Program-made: the position numbers and the translations under genes
From: Lentzea sp.
Lineage (GTDB): Bacteria > Actinomycetota > Actinomycetes > Mycobacteriales > Pseudonocardiaceae
Direction: 5' to 3'
Assembly (NCBI GenBank): GCA_030146905.1
Contig: JASLAV010000098.1
Location: forward strand, 1-9,557
Length of the DNA: 9,557 nt
Shown here: positions 1-6,489 of the stretch, in pieces
Layout: every line of letters begins with the position of its first letter
Position numbering within the stretch: position 1 is the first letter of the stretch
The notes under the pieces: generated by a model
The model's input: the letters and a program-made list of their open reading frames with translations, nothing else
The model's database searches: none
Told to the model about the DNA's origin: nothing

Positions 1-256
1 GGGTGGGCAGGTGCGGCACCAGCCGCACCCGCCCGGCTCCCGCCGCCAGCGCCGCGCGGGCCGCGGCCTGAGCGGCCTCGGCTCCCGCACGGCGGCCGTC
101 GCACGTCACCAGCACGACAGGGGCCCCGGTGGTGAGGCCGACGCGGTCGACCACGCAGGCGGCGAGCAGGCTCACCCCGGCCACGGTGAAACCGTCGCCG
201 ATGACACCGCGCCAGCCGTCGGCGCTGGCCTTCAGACCCAGTTGCGGCACACTCAC
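1..256 (-). CDS. Phosphohexomutase (phosphoglucomutase/phosphomannomutase family), N-terminal part only
   Basis: About 85 N-terminal residues are visible and the rest lies beyond the left edge. They read MSVPQLGLKASADGWRGVIG and continue with a GDGFT stretch. This matches the opening of alpha-D-phosphohexomutases (usually a GT(S/D)GWRGVI-like loop followed by DxFT), then a first alpha/beta domain with a VVLVTCDGRR strand where the family has its VVGYDTR-like strand. Family enzymes interconvert sugar 1- and 6- (or 5-) phosphates through a phosphoserine. That serine loop is outside the window, so activity and substrate cannot be judged. The family GT before (S/D)GWRG reads SA here. The GTG start is chosen because GGAGG lies 6 nt upstream. 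The gene is 37 nt downstream of the SAHH stop with no terminator between, so it is probably the next gene of the same operon. A role moving phosphate on a sugar or cyclitol intermediate is inferred. Confidence 0.82.
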   Translation of the reverse strand, partial: MSVPQLGLKASADGWRGVIGDGFTVAGVSLLAACVVDRVGLTTGAPVVLVTCDGRRAGAEAAQAAARAALAAGAGRVRLVPHLPT

Positions 257-262
257 GTCGAA

Positions 263-267
263 CCTCC
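263..267 (-). promoter_or_regulatory. Shine-Dalgarno of the phosphohexomutase gene
   Basis: On the minus strand the bases read GGAGG inside a longer G-run, 6 nt before the GTG at 256. This decides the start of the partial phosphohexomutase and argues for independent re-initiation after the SAHH gene. Confidence 0.7.
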
Positions 268-293
268 CCCCGATGCCGGGCCCCGTGCGTGGA

Positions 294-1547
294 TCAGGTG
301 CCGACGCGCCAGTCGGTCAGGTAGTTCTGCTGCGCGTCGCTCAGGGTGTCAATGGTCACCCCGTACGCCTCCAGCTTGGCCGAGGCCACGATGTTCTCGA
401 TCGACCGCGGGATCTCGTGCACGCCCGGCTTCATCGACGCGGAGTTCTCGATCAGGTACTGGACACCCAGCGCCTGCGTGGAGAACGTCATGTCCATGAC
501 CTCGGCCGGATGGGCCTCCGCCGCGGATTGGCCGACCAGGCGGCCCTCGGCGAGCAGGATGATCCGCGGACCCTCCGGCAGCACGTACTCGACGCAGTTG
601 GGGCGCAGCTCACGGCGGTCCACCGCGGCCTTCTGCAGCGCCTCGACCGCGATCTCGACGTCGAAGTGACCGGAGTTGCAGATCACCGCGCCGTCCTTCA
701 TGCGCTCCATGTGCGAGAGCGTGATCACGTCGCGGTTCCCGGTCACCGTCACGTAGATGTCGCCGTGCGCGAGCGCGTCGTCCAGCTTCATCACCAGCAG
801 GCCGTCGAGCTTGGCCTCCAGCGCGCGGATCGGGTCGATCTCGGTGATGATCACGTTCGCGCCCATGCCGCGGGCCCGCATCGCGACACCGCGGCCGCAC
901 CAGCCGTAGCCCACGATGACGACCGTGGAGCCCGCGAGCAACATGTTCGTCGCGCGCATGATGCCGTCGATCGTGTTCTGACCGGTGCCGTAGCGGTTGT
1001 CGAACAGGTGCTTGGTGGCCGCGTCGTTCGTCGGCAGCACCGGGTAGCGCAACGCGCCGTCGGCCTCCATGTTGCGCATGCGCAACACACCGGTCGACGT
1101 CACCTCGGTGCCGCCGATGATGTCGTCCAGCAGCTGGGGGTAGTCGTTGTGGATGATCGACGTCAGGTCGGCACCGTCGTCCACGACGATCGTCGGCCGG
1201 ATGTCGAGGACACCCTGCACCTGCTTGTAGAACGTCTCGCGGTCGCAACCGTAGATCGCGAACACCTCGGCGCCGATGTCGCGCTGGATGGACGCGGCGA
1301 CGTCGTCCTTGGTGGACAACGGGTTCGACGCGCACAGCGCGAGCTCGGCACCGCCGGCCACGAGGGCCTTGCACATGTTCGCGGTCTCGGTCGTGACGTG
1401 CAGGCAGGCCGCGATCCGGTGGCCGGCGAACGGTTTGCTCTCGGCGAACCGCTCCGTGAGCGCGGCCAGGACCGGCATTCGGCGCGAGGCGAACTCGATC
1501 TTGGTCTGACCCGCGCCTGCCAGCGAGATGTCTCGCAGCATACTCAT
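294..1547 (-). CDS. ahcY: S-adenosylhomocysteine hydrolase (adenosylhomocysteinase), archaeal/Thermotoga-like short form
   Basis: A 417-residue NAD-dependent enzyme that reversibly splits S-adenosylhomocysteine (or a related S-nucleosylhomocysteine) to the nucleoside plus homocysteine in the cytosol. Catalytic and binding residues are in family positions: H50 (LHVTTET), D123/D124 (VVDDGADL), E148, K179 with D183-N184 (TKHLFDNRYG), the NAD loop GYGWCGRG at 213-220, acidic E236 (TEIDP), H294 (SGHFD) and H346 (AHP). The protein ends in YLTDWRVGT and lacks the C-terminal Lys/Tyr tail of eukaryote-type SAHH, so it belongs with the short archaeal/thermophile branch; some archaeal members prefer S-inosylhomocysteine. 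The usual GRLVNL reads GRLVGQ (336-340). Start: ATG AGT ATG, 7 nt after the PfkB stop, with a weak ribosome site. A longer frame exists upstream but runs into the PfkB gene and has no SAHH homology. It may serve methyl-cycle turnover, biosynthesis or self-resistance; the sequence does not decide. Confidence 0.95.
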   Translation of the reverse strand: MSMLRDISLAGAGQTKIEFASRRMPVLAALTERFAESKPFAGHRIAACLHVTTETANMCKALVAGGAELALCASNPLSTKDDVAASIQRDIGAEVFAIYGCDRETFYKQVQGVLDIRPTIVVDDGADLTSIIHNDYPQLLDDIIGGTEVTSTGVLRMRNMEADGALRYPVLPTNDAATKHLFDNRYGTGQNTIDGIMRATNMLLAGSTVVIVGYGWCGRGVAMRARGMGANVIITEIDPIRALEAKLDGLLVMKLDDALAHGDIYVTVTGNRDVITLSHMERMKDGAVICNSGHFDVEIAVEALQKAAVDRRELRPNCVEYVLPEGPRIILLAEGRLVGQSAAEAHPAEVMDMTFSTQALGVQYLIENSASMKPGVHEIPRSIENIVASAKLEAYGVTIDTLSDAQQNYLTDWRVGT

Positions 1548-1554
1548 GGTTGAT

Positions 1555-2490
1555 CTACCCGTTTCTGTTCTCGGACACGTGCATGAGGAGGTCCGGCATC
1601 GTCGCGAGCCGGGACCTCGCCCCCGTGGCACCCACAGCGAGTGCGCCACTCACGTTAGCGGTAGCCAAACGACTACGGGTAGTGACGCCCGCCAGCTTGG
1701 TCAGCAGGTAGGTGGCGGCGAACGCGTCGCCCGCACCAGTCGGATCCACAACGGGAACCCGGCGAGCGGGCATGACCACCTCCTCGCCTGCGAGCCGTGA
1801 CAGCGACCCGTCGCCACCGAGCGTCACGACGAGCTCTCCCGGCACGTCGGTGACGTTCCTGGCCAGCTGGTCGCGTTCCGCCCGGTTGACGAACACCACG
1901 TCGCAGTGCGGAACCACCTTTGCCGCAACGGGATCGGCGGAGTACACCCCGCCGGGCGTCCAGCACAGGAGACCCTTGCCGCGGCGGACGGCGCGCAACG
2001 CCGCGGCGTTCGGGTCGAACAGCATCACGGCGTCGTACTCGCCGCCGACGACGTCGAGCAGGTCCTCCGCTCCGAACGAGTCGTTGGCGCCGCGGATCAG
2101 CAGCATGTAGTGCTTCTCCCCGAAGACCGGGATCACCACGCGTCCAGTGGGCTGGTCGGCACGCCGCCGCACGCCGGTGACGTCGACGCCGCGTTCGACC
2201 AGGTCGGCGATCAGCAGGTCGCCGTCGGGGTCCGTGCCGACGGCGCCGGCGACGCTCACCTGGATGCCGAGCGCGGCGAGTGCGGACGCGCAGTTCCCCG
2301 CGTGGCCGCCGACGAGCGTGGTGGCCGTGCGCACCTCGACCGCGCCCTCGTCCGGCGGCTGCTCACCACCGGTCTCCAGGATGAGGTCGACGTTGAGCGA
2401 TCCGACGACGAGGACGCGCGCCCCCGCCGCGGCCACCCGCAGGCTGTCACCGTCCACTTCGGACAGTGCCTGTTCCAGCACCGGGCTCAT
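1555..2490 (-). CDS. PfkB-family carbohydrate/nucleoside kinase
   Basis: A 311-residue ribokinase-fold kinase that transfers phosphate from ATP to a sugar, cyclitol or nucleoside hydroxyl. Signatures: VLVVGSLNVDLIL at about 26-38 (N-terminal strand with substrate-binding Asp), GGHAGNCASALAALG at 61-75 (PfkB signature 1 region), and DPTGAGDAFAATYL at 249-262 (signature 2, with the GAGD anion hole and catalytic base D255). Motifs alone do not separate ribokinase, adenosine kinase and fructokinase subfamilies. The next gene is SAHH, so an adenosine-kinase-like role (using the nucleoside released by SAHH) is attractive, as is phosphorylation of a cyclitol made by the upstream MIPS; both are inference. 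The first ~24 residues precede the fold and are extra compared with many PfkB proteins. The ATG overlaps the RidA stop as ATGA, implying translational coupling. Confidence 0.93.
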   Translation of the reverse strand: MSPVLEQALSEVDGDSLRVAAAGARVLVVGSLNVDLILETGGEQPPDEGAVEVRTATTLVGGHAGNCASALAALGIQVSVAGAVGTDPDGDLLIADLVERGVDVTGVRRRADQPTGRVVIPVFGEKHYMLLIRGANDSFGAEDLLDVVGGEYDAVMLFDPNAAALRAVRRGKGLLCWTPGGVYSADPVAAKVVPHCDVVFVNRAERDQLARNVTDVPGELVVTLGGDGSLSRLAGEEVVMPARRVPVVDPTGAGDAFAATYLLTKLAGVTTRSRLATANVSGALAVGATGARSRLATMPDLLMHVSENRNG

Positions 2491-2888
2491 GTGCGCCCCA
2501 CCACGGCGATTCCGCTGATCTCGACCAGACAGCCGTCCTCGACGAGGCTCGACACCTCGACGAGCGCACTCGTCGGCGAGGGGTCGGCCAGCACGCGGTT
2601 GCGCACCCCCGACACCGCGGCGAAGTCGCGCCGCACGTCCACCACGTAGATCACGAGGCTGACCAGGTCGGCCAGCGTCGCGTCCGCCTGGGCGAGCACC
2701 TGCGCGATGCGGTCGAACACGACCTCGGTCTGCTTCGCCGCGTCGCCGGGGGCGAGCACGTTGCCGTGCGCGTCCGTCGCGACCTGGCCGCTGACGAAGA
2801 CGAACCGGCCGCCGCCGTCGACGGAAAGCCCCGGCGAGTACTTCCCCACCGGCTTGGAATGTCCTCGGGGGATGAGCGTGGTCCTCAT
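2487..2888 (-). CDS. RidA/YjgF-family protein lacking the canonical catalytic arginine
   Basis: A 133-residue single-domain protein of the RidA (YER057c/UK114) family, normally a trimer with inter-subunit clefts. Recognisable blocks are KYSPGLSV (16-23), FVFVSGQVATDAHGN (29-43), and the helix and strand QTEVVFDRIAQVLAQADATL to about 72. The C-terminal block VEVSSLVEDGCLVEISGIAV runs from 110 to 129. True RidA imine deaminases carry Arg in a P-A-R-T/S segment before the V-x-V strand. Here that segment reads SPTSALVEV (104-112), and by hand alignment Ser107 takes the Arg place. Known Rid subfamilies without this Arg are not imine deaminases, so a different small-molecule role (binding, cyclisation, dehydration or tautomerisation) or a scavenging role is likely; which one is unknown. 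ATG overlaps the SDR stop and the stop overlaps the PfkB start, both as ATGA. Confidence 0.92.
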   Translation of the reverse strand: MRTTLIPRGHSKPVGKYSPGLSVDGGGRFVFVSGQVATDAHGNVLAPGDAAKQTEVVFDRIAQVLAQADATLADLVSLVIYVVDVRRDFAAVSGVRNRVLADPSPTSALVEVSSLVEDGCLVEISGIAVVGRT

Positions 2889-3601
2889 GTCACCCTCTCC
2901 TGGAACGGGCCGTAGCTGGAGGTCATCGCCGCGAACTCGATCTGGCGCACCTCGACGTGACCTGGCAGGTCGAAGAGGCCGCCGACCACTTCCGCGACGT
3001 CGTCCGCGCTGAGCGCGCCCTCGCGCGTCCCCGGTGCGGCTTCGGCGTAGCTACCCTGGAAGTGCGTGTCGACCCGGCTGGGCAGCAGCGCGCTGATCCG
3101 CACGCCGCTTTCCCGCACCTCGCGACGGACGACCTCCAGCAGTGCCGCCATGCCGGCCTTCGACGCCGTATAGGCGGCGCGTCCGGCGTGCGGGTAACGT
3201 ACCGAGTCCGACAGCATGCCGACGACAAGTCCTTGTGCGGCGAGCTTGGGAAGCGTGGTGCGCAGCACGTGGTACGGACCGTCGAGGTTCGTCCTGACCG
3301 TGGCGGACCACGTGTCGGGCGTGACGTCGCCCAGCGGTGCCCACCTGCCGCTGCCCGCGTTGAGCACGACCCCGGCGAGCCGTGGCAGCGCCGACGCCGC
3401 CGCTTCCACCCCTGCCGCGTCCCCGACGTCGACCACGGCCGTGCGCACCTGGACGCCACCGGTCTCGGCGGCGACCGCGGTGAGCGCGTCGTGGTCGCGC
3501 GCCCACAGCACCAGGTCGAAGCCGGACTTCGCGAGCCGCCGCGCCACCGCCGCGCCGATGCCCCTGCTCGCGCCGGTCACCAGCACCCAGCCCCGCGTCA
3601 C
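2885..3601 (-). CDS. Short-chain dehydrogenase/reductase (SDR), classical, probably NADP(H)-dependent
   Basis: A 238-residue Rossmann-fold oxidoreductase for alcohol/ketone interconversion. It has the cofactor loop TGASRGIG at 9-16, WARD after the second strand (the Arg there and the Arg of the loop favour NADP(H)), VVD at 57-59, NAG at 81-83, Asn105 (RTNLDG), a serine at 131 or 133 (MLSDSV) and the catalytic pair Y144-K148 (YTASK). All classical catalytic tetrad positions look filled, so the enzyme should be active. Substrate is not readable; the neighbourhood suggests a keto-sugar, keto-cyclitol or nucleoside intermediate. The GTG start overlaps the PfpI stop as GTGA and the stop overlaps the RidA ATG, so it is translated as part of a coupled block. 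Confidence 0.94.
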   Translation of the reverse strand: MTRGWVLVTGASRGIGAAVARRLAKSGFDLVLWARDHDALTAVAAETGGVQVRTAVVDVGDAAGVEAAASALPRLAGVVLNAGSGRWAPLGDVTPDTWSATVRTNLDGPYHVLRTTLPKLAAQGLVVGMLSDSVRYPHAGRAAYTASKAGMAALLEVVRREVRESGVRISALLPSRVDTHFQGSYAEAAPGTREGALSADDVAEVVGGLFDLPGHVEVRQIEFAAMTSSYGPFQERVT

Positions 3602-4188
3602 GACGCCCTCCTGCCCGGCCGGGTCTCCATCCGCGTGGAGATCGGCTCGACCAGGTCCGCCGCGAAGTCCGCGAGCAGCGCGAACGCGAGGTCGACCGAC
3701 TTGACCGAGTCCCGGTGGTCGCCGCCGACCGTGCTGACCCGCCCGTCCCGCACGAGGCCGGAGACGACGGCCCCGACCGGGTGCGCGCGGAGCAGGTCCT
3801 GCTTCGCGTGGTGCACGGCGACCTTGCGGCCGTCCGCGAGTCCTGCCGCCGCGATGAGCAGCGCGCCGGAGCAGACCCCGTACACCGCCGCTCCCCCGGA
3901 ACCGGCCGCCCGCAACACTTCACGCAGTTCGTCGTCGGCCGCCGCATCCACCGCACCACGCCCGCCCGGCACGACGACGGCGTCCGCCGACGCCACCGCG
4001 GCGAGGTCGGCGCCCACCGCGAAGGTGACGCCGCCCGAACCGGTGATCTGCTCCTCGCGTGCCGCGATGCACACGTCGAACCGCGGCGCGGCCTTCGTGA
4101 GCACGGAGTACGCGCCGAACAGGTCGAGCTCGTCGACCCGCGGGTACGCGAGCACGACGACGCGGACGGGTGCGGTGGCGGCTGCCAT
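3598..4188 (-). CDS. DJ-1/PfpI (class I glutamine amidotransferase-like) protein
   Basis: About 196 residues with the DJ-1/PfpI fold. Numbering from the ATG, an early acidic residue sits in YPRVDELDLFGAYSVL (around E20), VVVPGGRGAV is at about 71-80, and the nucleophile elbow YGVCSGALLIAAAG contains Cys106. A conserved-region HH follows (AVHHAK). The overall pattern is closest, by eye, to the isonitrile-hydratase/ThiJ-PfpI branch and to the N-terminal domain of GlxA-type AraC regulators, but no DNA-binding domain is attached. The C-terminal family motif usually like GGxxxGIDLAL reads GGDHRDSVKSVDLAF. Family members hydrate isonitriles, act as glyoxalase III/deglycases or bind metabolites, so the reaction is open. 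Start: the MIPS gene ends GTGATG, so either GTG at 4191 or ATG at 4188 is possible. The stop overlaps the SDR GTG. Confidence 0.9.
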   Translation of the reverse strand: MAAATAPVRVVVLAYPRVDELDLFGAYSVLTKAAPRFDVCIAAREEQITGSGGVTFAVGADLAAVASADAVVVPGGRGAVDAAADDELREVLRAAGSGGAAVYGVCSGALLIAAAGLADGRKVAVHHAKQDLLRAHPVGAVVSGLVRDGRVSTVGGDHRDSVKSVDLAFALLADFAADLVEPISTRMETRPGRRAS

Positions 4189-5246
4189 CACTGAGCCGCC
4201 GTGACTCCGTCGAGCTGCCGCAGCGCCTCGCGCACGTCAGCGGCGGAGTACTTCGGGTGACCGCCGGCCGGCGACTTCAGCACCGGCACCGCCGCGGGCG
4301 AGAAGCCACCCGCGTTGGCGCGCCTCGCCGCCGCCGCGACCCGGATCAGGTCGATGATCACGCCTGCCGCGTTGCTGGAGTCCTGCACCTTGAGCTTGAG
4401 GTCGAGCGAGACCGGCGTACCGGCCCAGCCCTGACCCTCCACGTTCAGGATCGCGACCTTGTTGTCCTTGAGCTGCCCGATGAACCCGGCGGACGGGATG
4501 ACCTCGACGCGCGAGGTGTCCACGCCCTCCTGGGCCAGCGCGTTCAGCTTCGACTGGCGCTTGCTCGCGCCGGCCTCGCGCAGGTTGCGGAAGTCCTCGT
4601 TGCCGCCGAAGTTCAGCTGGTAGCTGCTCGACAGCGTGAGGCCGCGGTCGCTGAGCAGACCGAGCAGCACGCGGTGGACGACCGACGTGCCCAGGTGGCT
4701 CGCCAGGTCGTCGCCGATCAGCGGCACGCCCGCCGCCTCGTACGCGGCCAGCAGCTCCTCGTCCCGTGCCGCGAGCTCCGGCGTGCAGTTGACGAACGCG
4801 ACGCCGGCTTCCAGGGCCGCCTTCGCGTACGCCGTCGCCGCCCACTGCAGCCCGGTCGGCAGCGAGTACAGCAGCACCTCGGCGCCGCTCTCCCGCAACC
4901 GCGCGACCACCGCGTCGAACTGCTGCGGGGTGAAGTCGGCCGTCAGGCCCTCGTCCACGACCACGTCGGGATTGGGCAGTTCGACGTCGAGCCGCGGGTA
5001 GTTGTTCGGCGGGGCGAGAACCGCATCGCCGAACTTCGACCCCACCTTGTTGGGATGCACGTCGAACGCGGCCACGAACTGGATATCAGAAACGCCGATA
5101 CCGCCGATGCGCGGCAGTTTGATGCCGGGGAAGTCCTCCTCGGACAAGCCCTCGGCCGCGAGCTTGCGGTAGAACTCGGCTCCCTGGAACAGCGCCGAGA
5201 TGTTGTTGCCCATACCGGCAACAGCAAGAAGGATTGGCTTTGACAT
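4188..5246 (-). CDS. Myo-inositol-1(3)-phosphate synthase family protein (possible cyclitol phosphate synthase)
   Basis: A 352-residue NAD-dependent cyclase-isomerase. Canonical members convert glucose 6-phosphate to inositol phosphate by oxidation, intramolecular aldol closure and re-reduction. Seen: glycine-rich NAD segment VAGMGNNISALFQG (9-22), FVAAFDVHPNKVG (57-69), GVPLIGDDLASHLGTS (173-188), YQLNFGGNEDFRNL (209-222), LKDNKVAILNVEG (259-271), LDLKLKVQDSSNAAG (281-295) and LKSP (323-326). The lysines expected to polarise the substrate (near 229-233, 263, 284, 324) are present, so it should be catalytic. Length matches the short actinobacterial/archaeal Ino1 type. The aristeromycin enzyme Ari2 is an orthologue of this family that makes a five-membered cyclitol phosphate from fructose 6-phosphate, so the ring size and substrate here are open. 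Start: MSKPILLAVAG at 5246 with GGAGG 9 nt upstream; an upstream in-frame extension to 5309 is rejected. A 77-nt gap separates it from Gfo/Idh. Confidence 0.93.
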   Translation of the reverse strand: MSKPILLAVAGMGNNISALFQGAEFYRKLAAEGLSEEDFPGIKLPRIGGIGVSDIQFVAAFDVHPNKVGSKFGDAVLAPPNNYPRLDVELPNPDVVVDEGLTADFTPQQFDAVVARLRESGAEVLLYSLPTGLQWAATAYAKAALEAGVAFVNCTPELAARDEELLAAYEAAGVPLIGDDLASHLGTSVVHRVLLGLLSDRGLTLSSSYQLNFGGNEDFRNLREAGASKRQSKLNALAQEGVDTSRVEVIPSAGFIGQLKDNKVAILNVEGQGWAGTPVSLDLKLKVQDSSNAAGVIIDLIRVAAAARRANAGGFSPAAVPVLKSPAGGHPKYSAADVREALRQLDGVTAAQ

Positions 5247-5255
5247 TTCCTTACC

Positions 5256-5260
5256 CCTCC
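5256..5260 (-). promoter_or_regulatory. Shine-Dalgarno of the MIPS-family gene
   Basis: The minus strand reads GGAGG within GGGGAGGGG, 9 nt before the ATG at 5246, with a second AAGGA closer to the start. This is the strongest ribosome site in the minus-strand operon. It sits in the 77-nt gap 5247-5323, in which no clear promoter or terminator was found. Confidence 0.7.
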
Positions 5261-5323
5261 CCAGGTAGACGAACGCCGCCGACCCATCCGCAAGAAATGA
5301 GACGGCCAACGTTCACAGAATGC

Positions 5324-6352
5324 TCAGATTTGGTTCAACGAGCCTTTCAGAACTACCGATGGTGTTGCACAGCCGAGCCGCAACGCCTCGTCCACCAGCA
5401 ATTGGGCGGCATGTCCGTCCACAAAAGACGCAGCTTCGGGATCCTGCGCGAACAACGCGGCATAGGGGTTCATGGTGTCCGGGCCGAACCGCACGTCGAG
5501 CTGCTCGGCCTCCGCTGACCGGATGACCAGCGTGGCACTGCCGTCGTCAGGGTCCGCCGTCAGCACCGCGACTCCGCGGGTGCCGGAAACCTGGATGCGA
5601 ACCGTCCGGTGGCCACTGGAAACGCGCGACACGAACACCCGCGCGCCCACCGCGTCGTTGCGCAGCAGCACCTCGGCGACGTCGTCGGTCTCGCACTCCA
5701 CCACTCCGGAGCCGTCGGCCAGCTGCCGCAGCGGCCACACGACGGACGAGGTCCCCGCCGTGGCCGACCACGTCCCCGGCACCAGCCAGCGGACCAGGTC
5801 GAACAGGTGCACACCCATGTCTCCGAGTGCGCCTCCACCTGCGGTTTCCCACCTGTGCCGCCACGGCCACGCCGTTACCGGCCCGGCCAGGAAGTCGTGG
5901 CGGAACTCGAGGTCGAGGTGCACGACCTCACCGAGTTCGCCTTTCGTGAGCAGCGTTTTCAGCCGCCGGAACGCCGTGTTCGCACGCCACTGGAACGTGA
6001 CCCCGTTGGTCACGCCGGCGGCCTCCGCCGCGGCGACGATCCGGGCAGCGCTCGCTGGATCGGTGGCCAGGGGCTTGTCGCTGACGACGACCAGCCCCGC
6101 CGCCAGCGCAGCGGTGATGTACTGCTCGTGGGTGCCGGGAGGACTCGCCACGGCGACCGCGTCGACCTTTCCCGACTCGATGACCGCTATCGGGTCGGCG
6201 GTCACTCCCGCGACGCCGAACTCGGCGGCCACTTCTCGCGCATGCCCTTCATCACGAGAAAAACCAATGAATTCCAGAGCGACTCCCGAACATTCCGAGA
6301 GCCATGACAGATGTTGTCGGCCGAACCCAGCACCGATCACAATTGTTCGCAA
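5324..6352 (-). CDS. Gfo/Idh/MocA-family NAD(P)-dependent oxidoreductase
   Basis: About 342 residues. The N-terminal Rossmann domain begins RTIVIGAGFGRQHL, with the nucleotide loop in a short G-A-G-F-G form. AVAVASPPGTHEQYI follows at about 66-80, then VVSDKPLATDP at about 88-98, where the family's EKP lysine motif appears as DKP. The C-terminal domain carries GALGDMGVHLFDLVRWLVPG, which contains the conserved D-x-G-x-H-x-x-D catalytic pattern. The family oxidises or reduces hydroxyls of sugars, inositols and sugar acids (inositol 2-dehydrogenase is a member). First in the operon and followed by MIPS, it may oxidise a cyclitol product, but this is inference. Start: TTG at 6352 puts the first residue right at strand beta1 and has a G-run 7 nt upstream; a GTG at 6400 would add 16 residues with no homology and no ribosome site. 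The first part of the gene is visibly less GC-rich than the rest. Confidence 0.92.
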   Translation of the reverse strand: MRTIVIGAGFGRQHLSWLSECSGVALEFIGFSRDEGHAREVAAEFGVAGVTADPIAVIESGKVDAVAVASPPGTHEQYITAALAAGLVVVSDKPLATDPASAARIVAAAEAAGVTNGVTFQWRANTAFRRLKTLLTKGELGEVVHLDLEFRHDFLAGPVTAWPWRHRWETAGGGALGDMGVHLFDLVRWLVPGTWSATAGTSSVVWPLRQLADGSGVVECETDDVAEVLLRNDAVGARVFVSRVSSGHRTVRIQVSGTRGVAVLTADPDDGSATLVIRSAEAEQLDVRFGPDTMNPYAALFAQDPEAASFVDGHAAQLLVDEALRLGCATPSVVLKGSLNQI

Positions 6353-6489
6353 GGCCAAGCCCCCAGGCTGTTCTCTCTGCGTTGTCCAACACCTTCGCAC
6401 AGAATGAACGCCCTACGCAACCACCTTGTAAGTGCTACACATGTACGACCATCTCGCCGCTATCACTGCTACTTCAAGGTTAACGTTCC

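Noticed and set aside
257..293. Transcription terminator between SAHH and phosphohexomutase
   Set aside because: Only 37 nt with a G-run ribosome site and no stem followed by T residues.
129..1553. Long plus-strand open frame opposite the SAHH gene
   Set aside because: It is low-complexity, His/Arg/Val-rich translation typical of the antisense of a GC-rich gene; the minus strand holds a full SAHH with all motifs.
2957..4204. Long plus-strand frame opposite the SDR and PfpI genes
   Set aside because: It spans two well-supported minus-strand genes and has no family motif; an antisense shadow.
4170..5243. Long plus-strand frame opposite the MIPS gene
   Set aside because: Composition is Arg/His/Val-biased without domains, while the opposite strand is a clear MIPS-family protein.
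5247..5309. N-terminal extension of the MIPS gene
   Set aside because: The extension MAVSFLADGSAAF... precedes the expected NAD strand and runs through the ribosome site; MSKPILLAVAG is the natural start.
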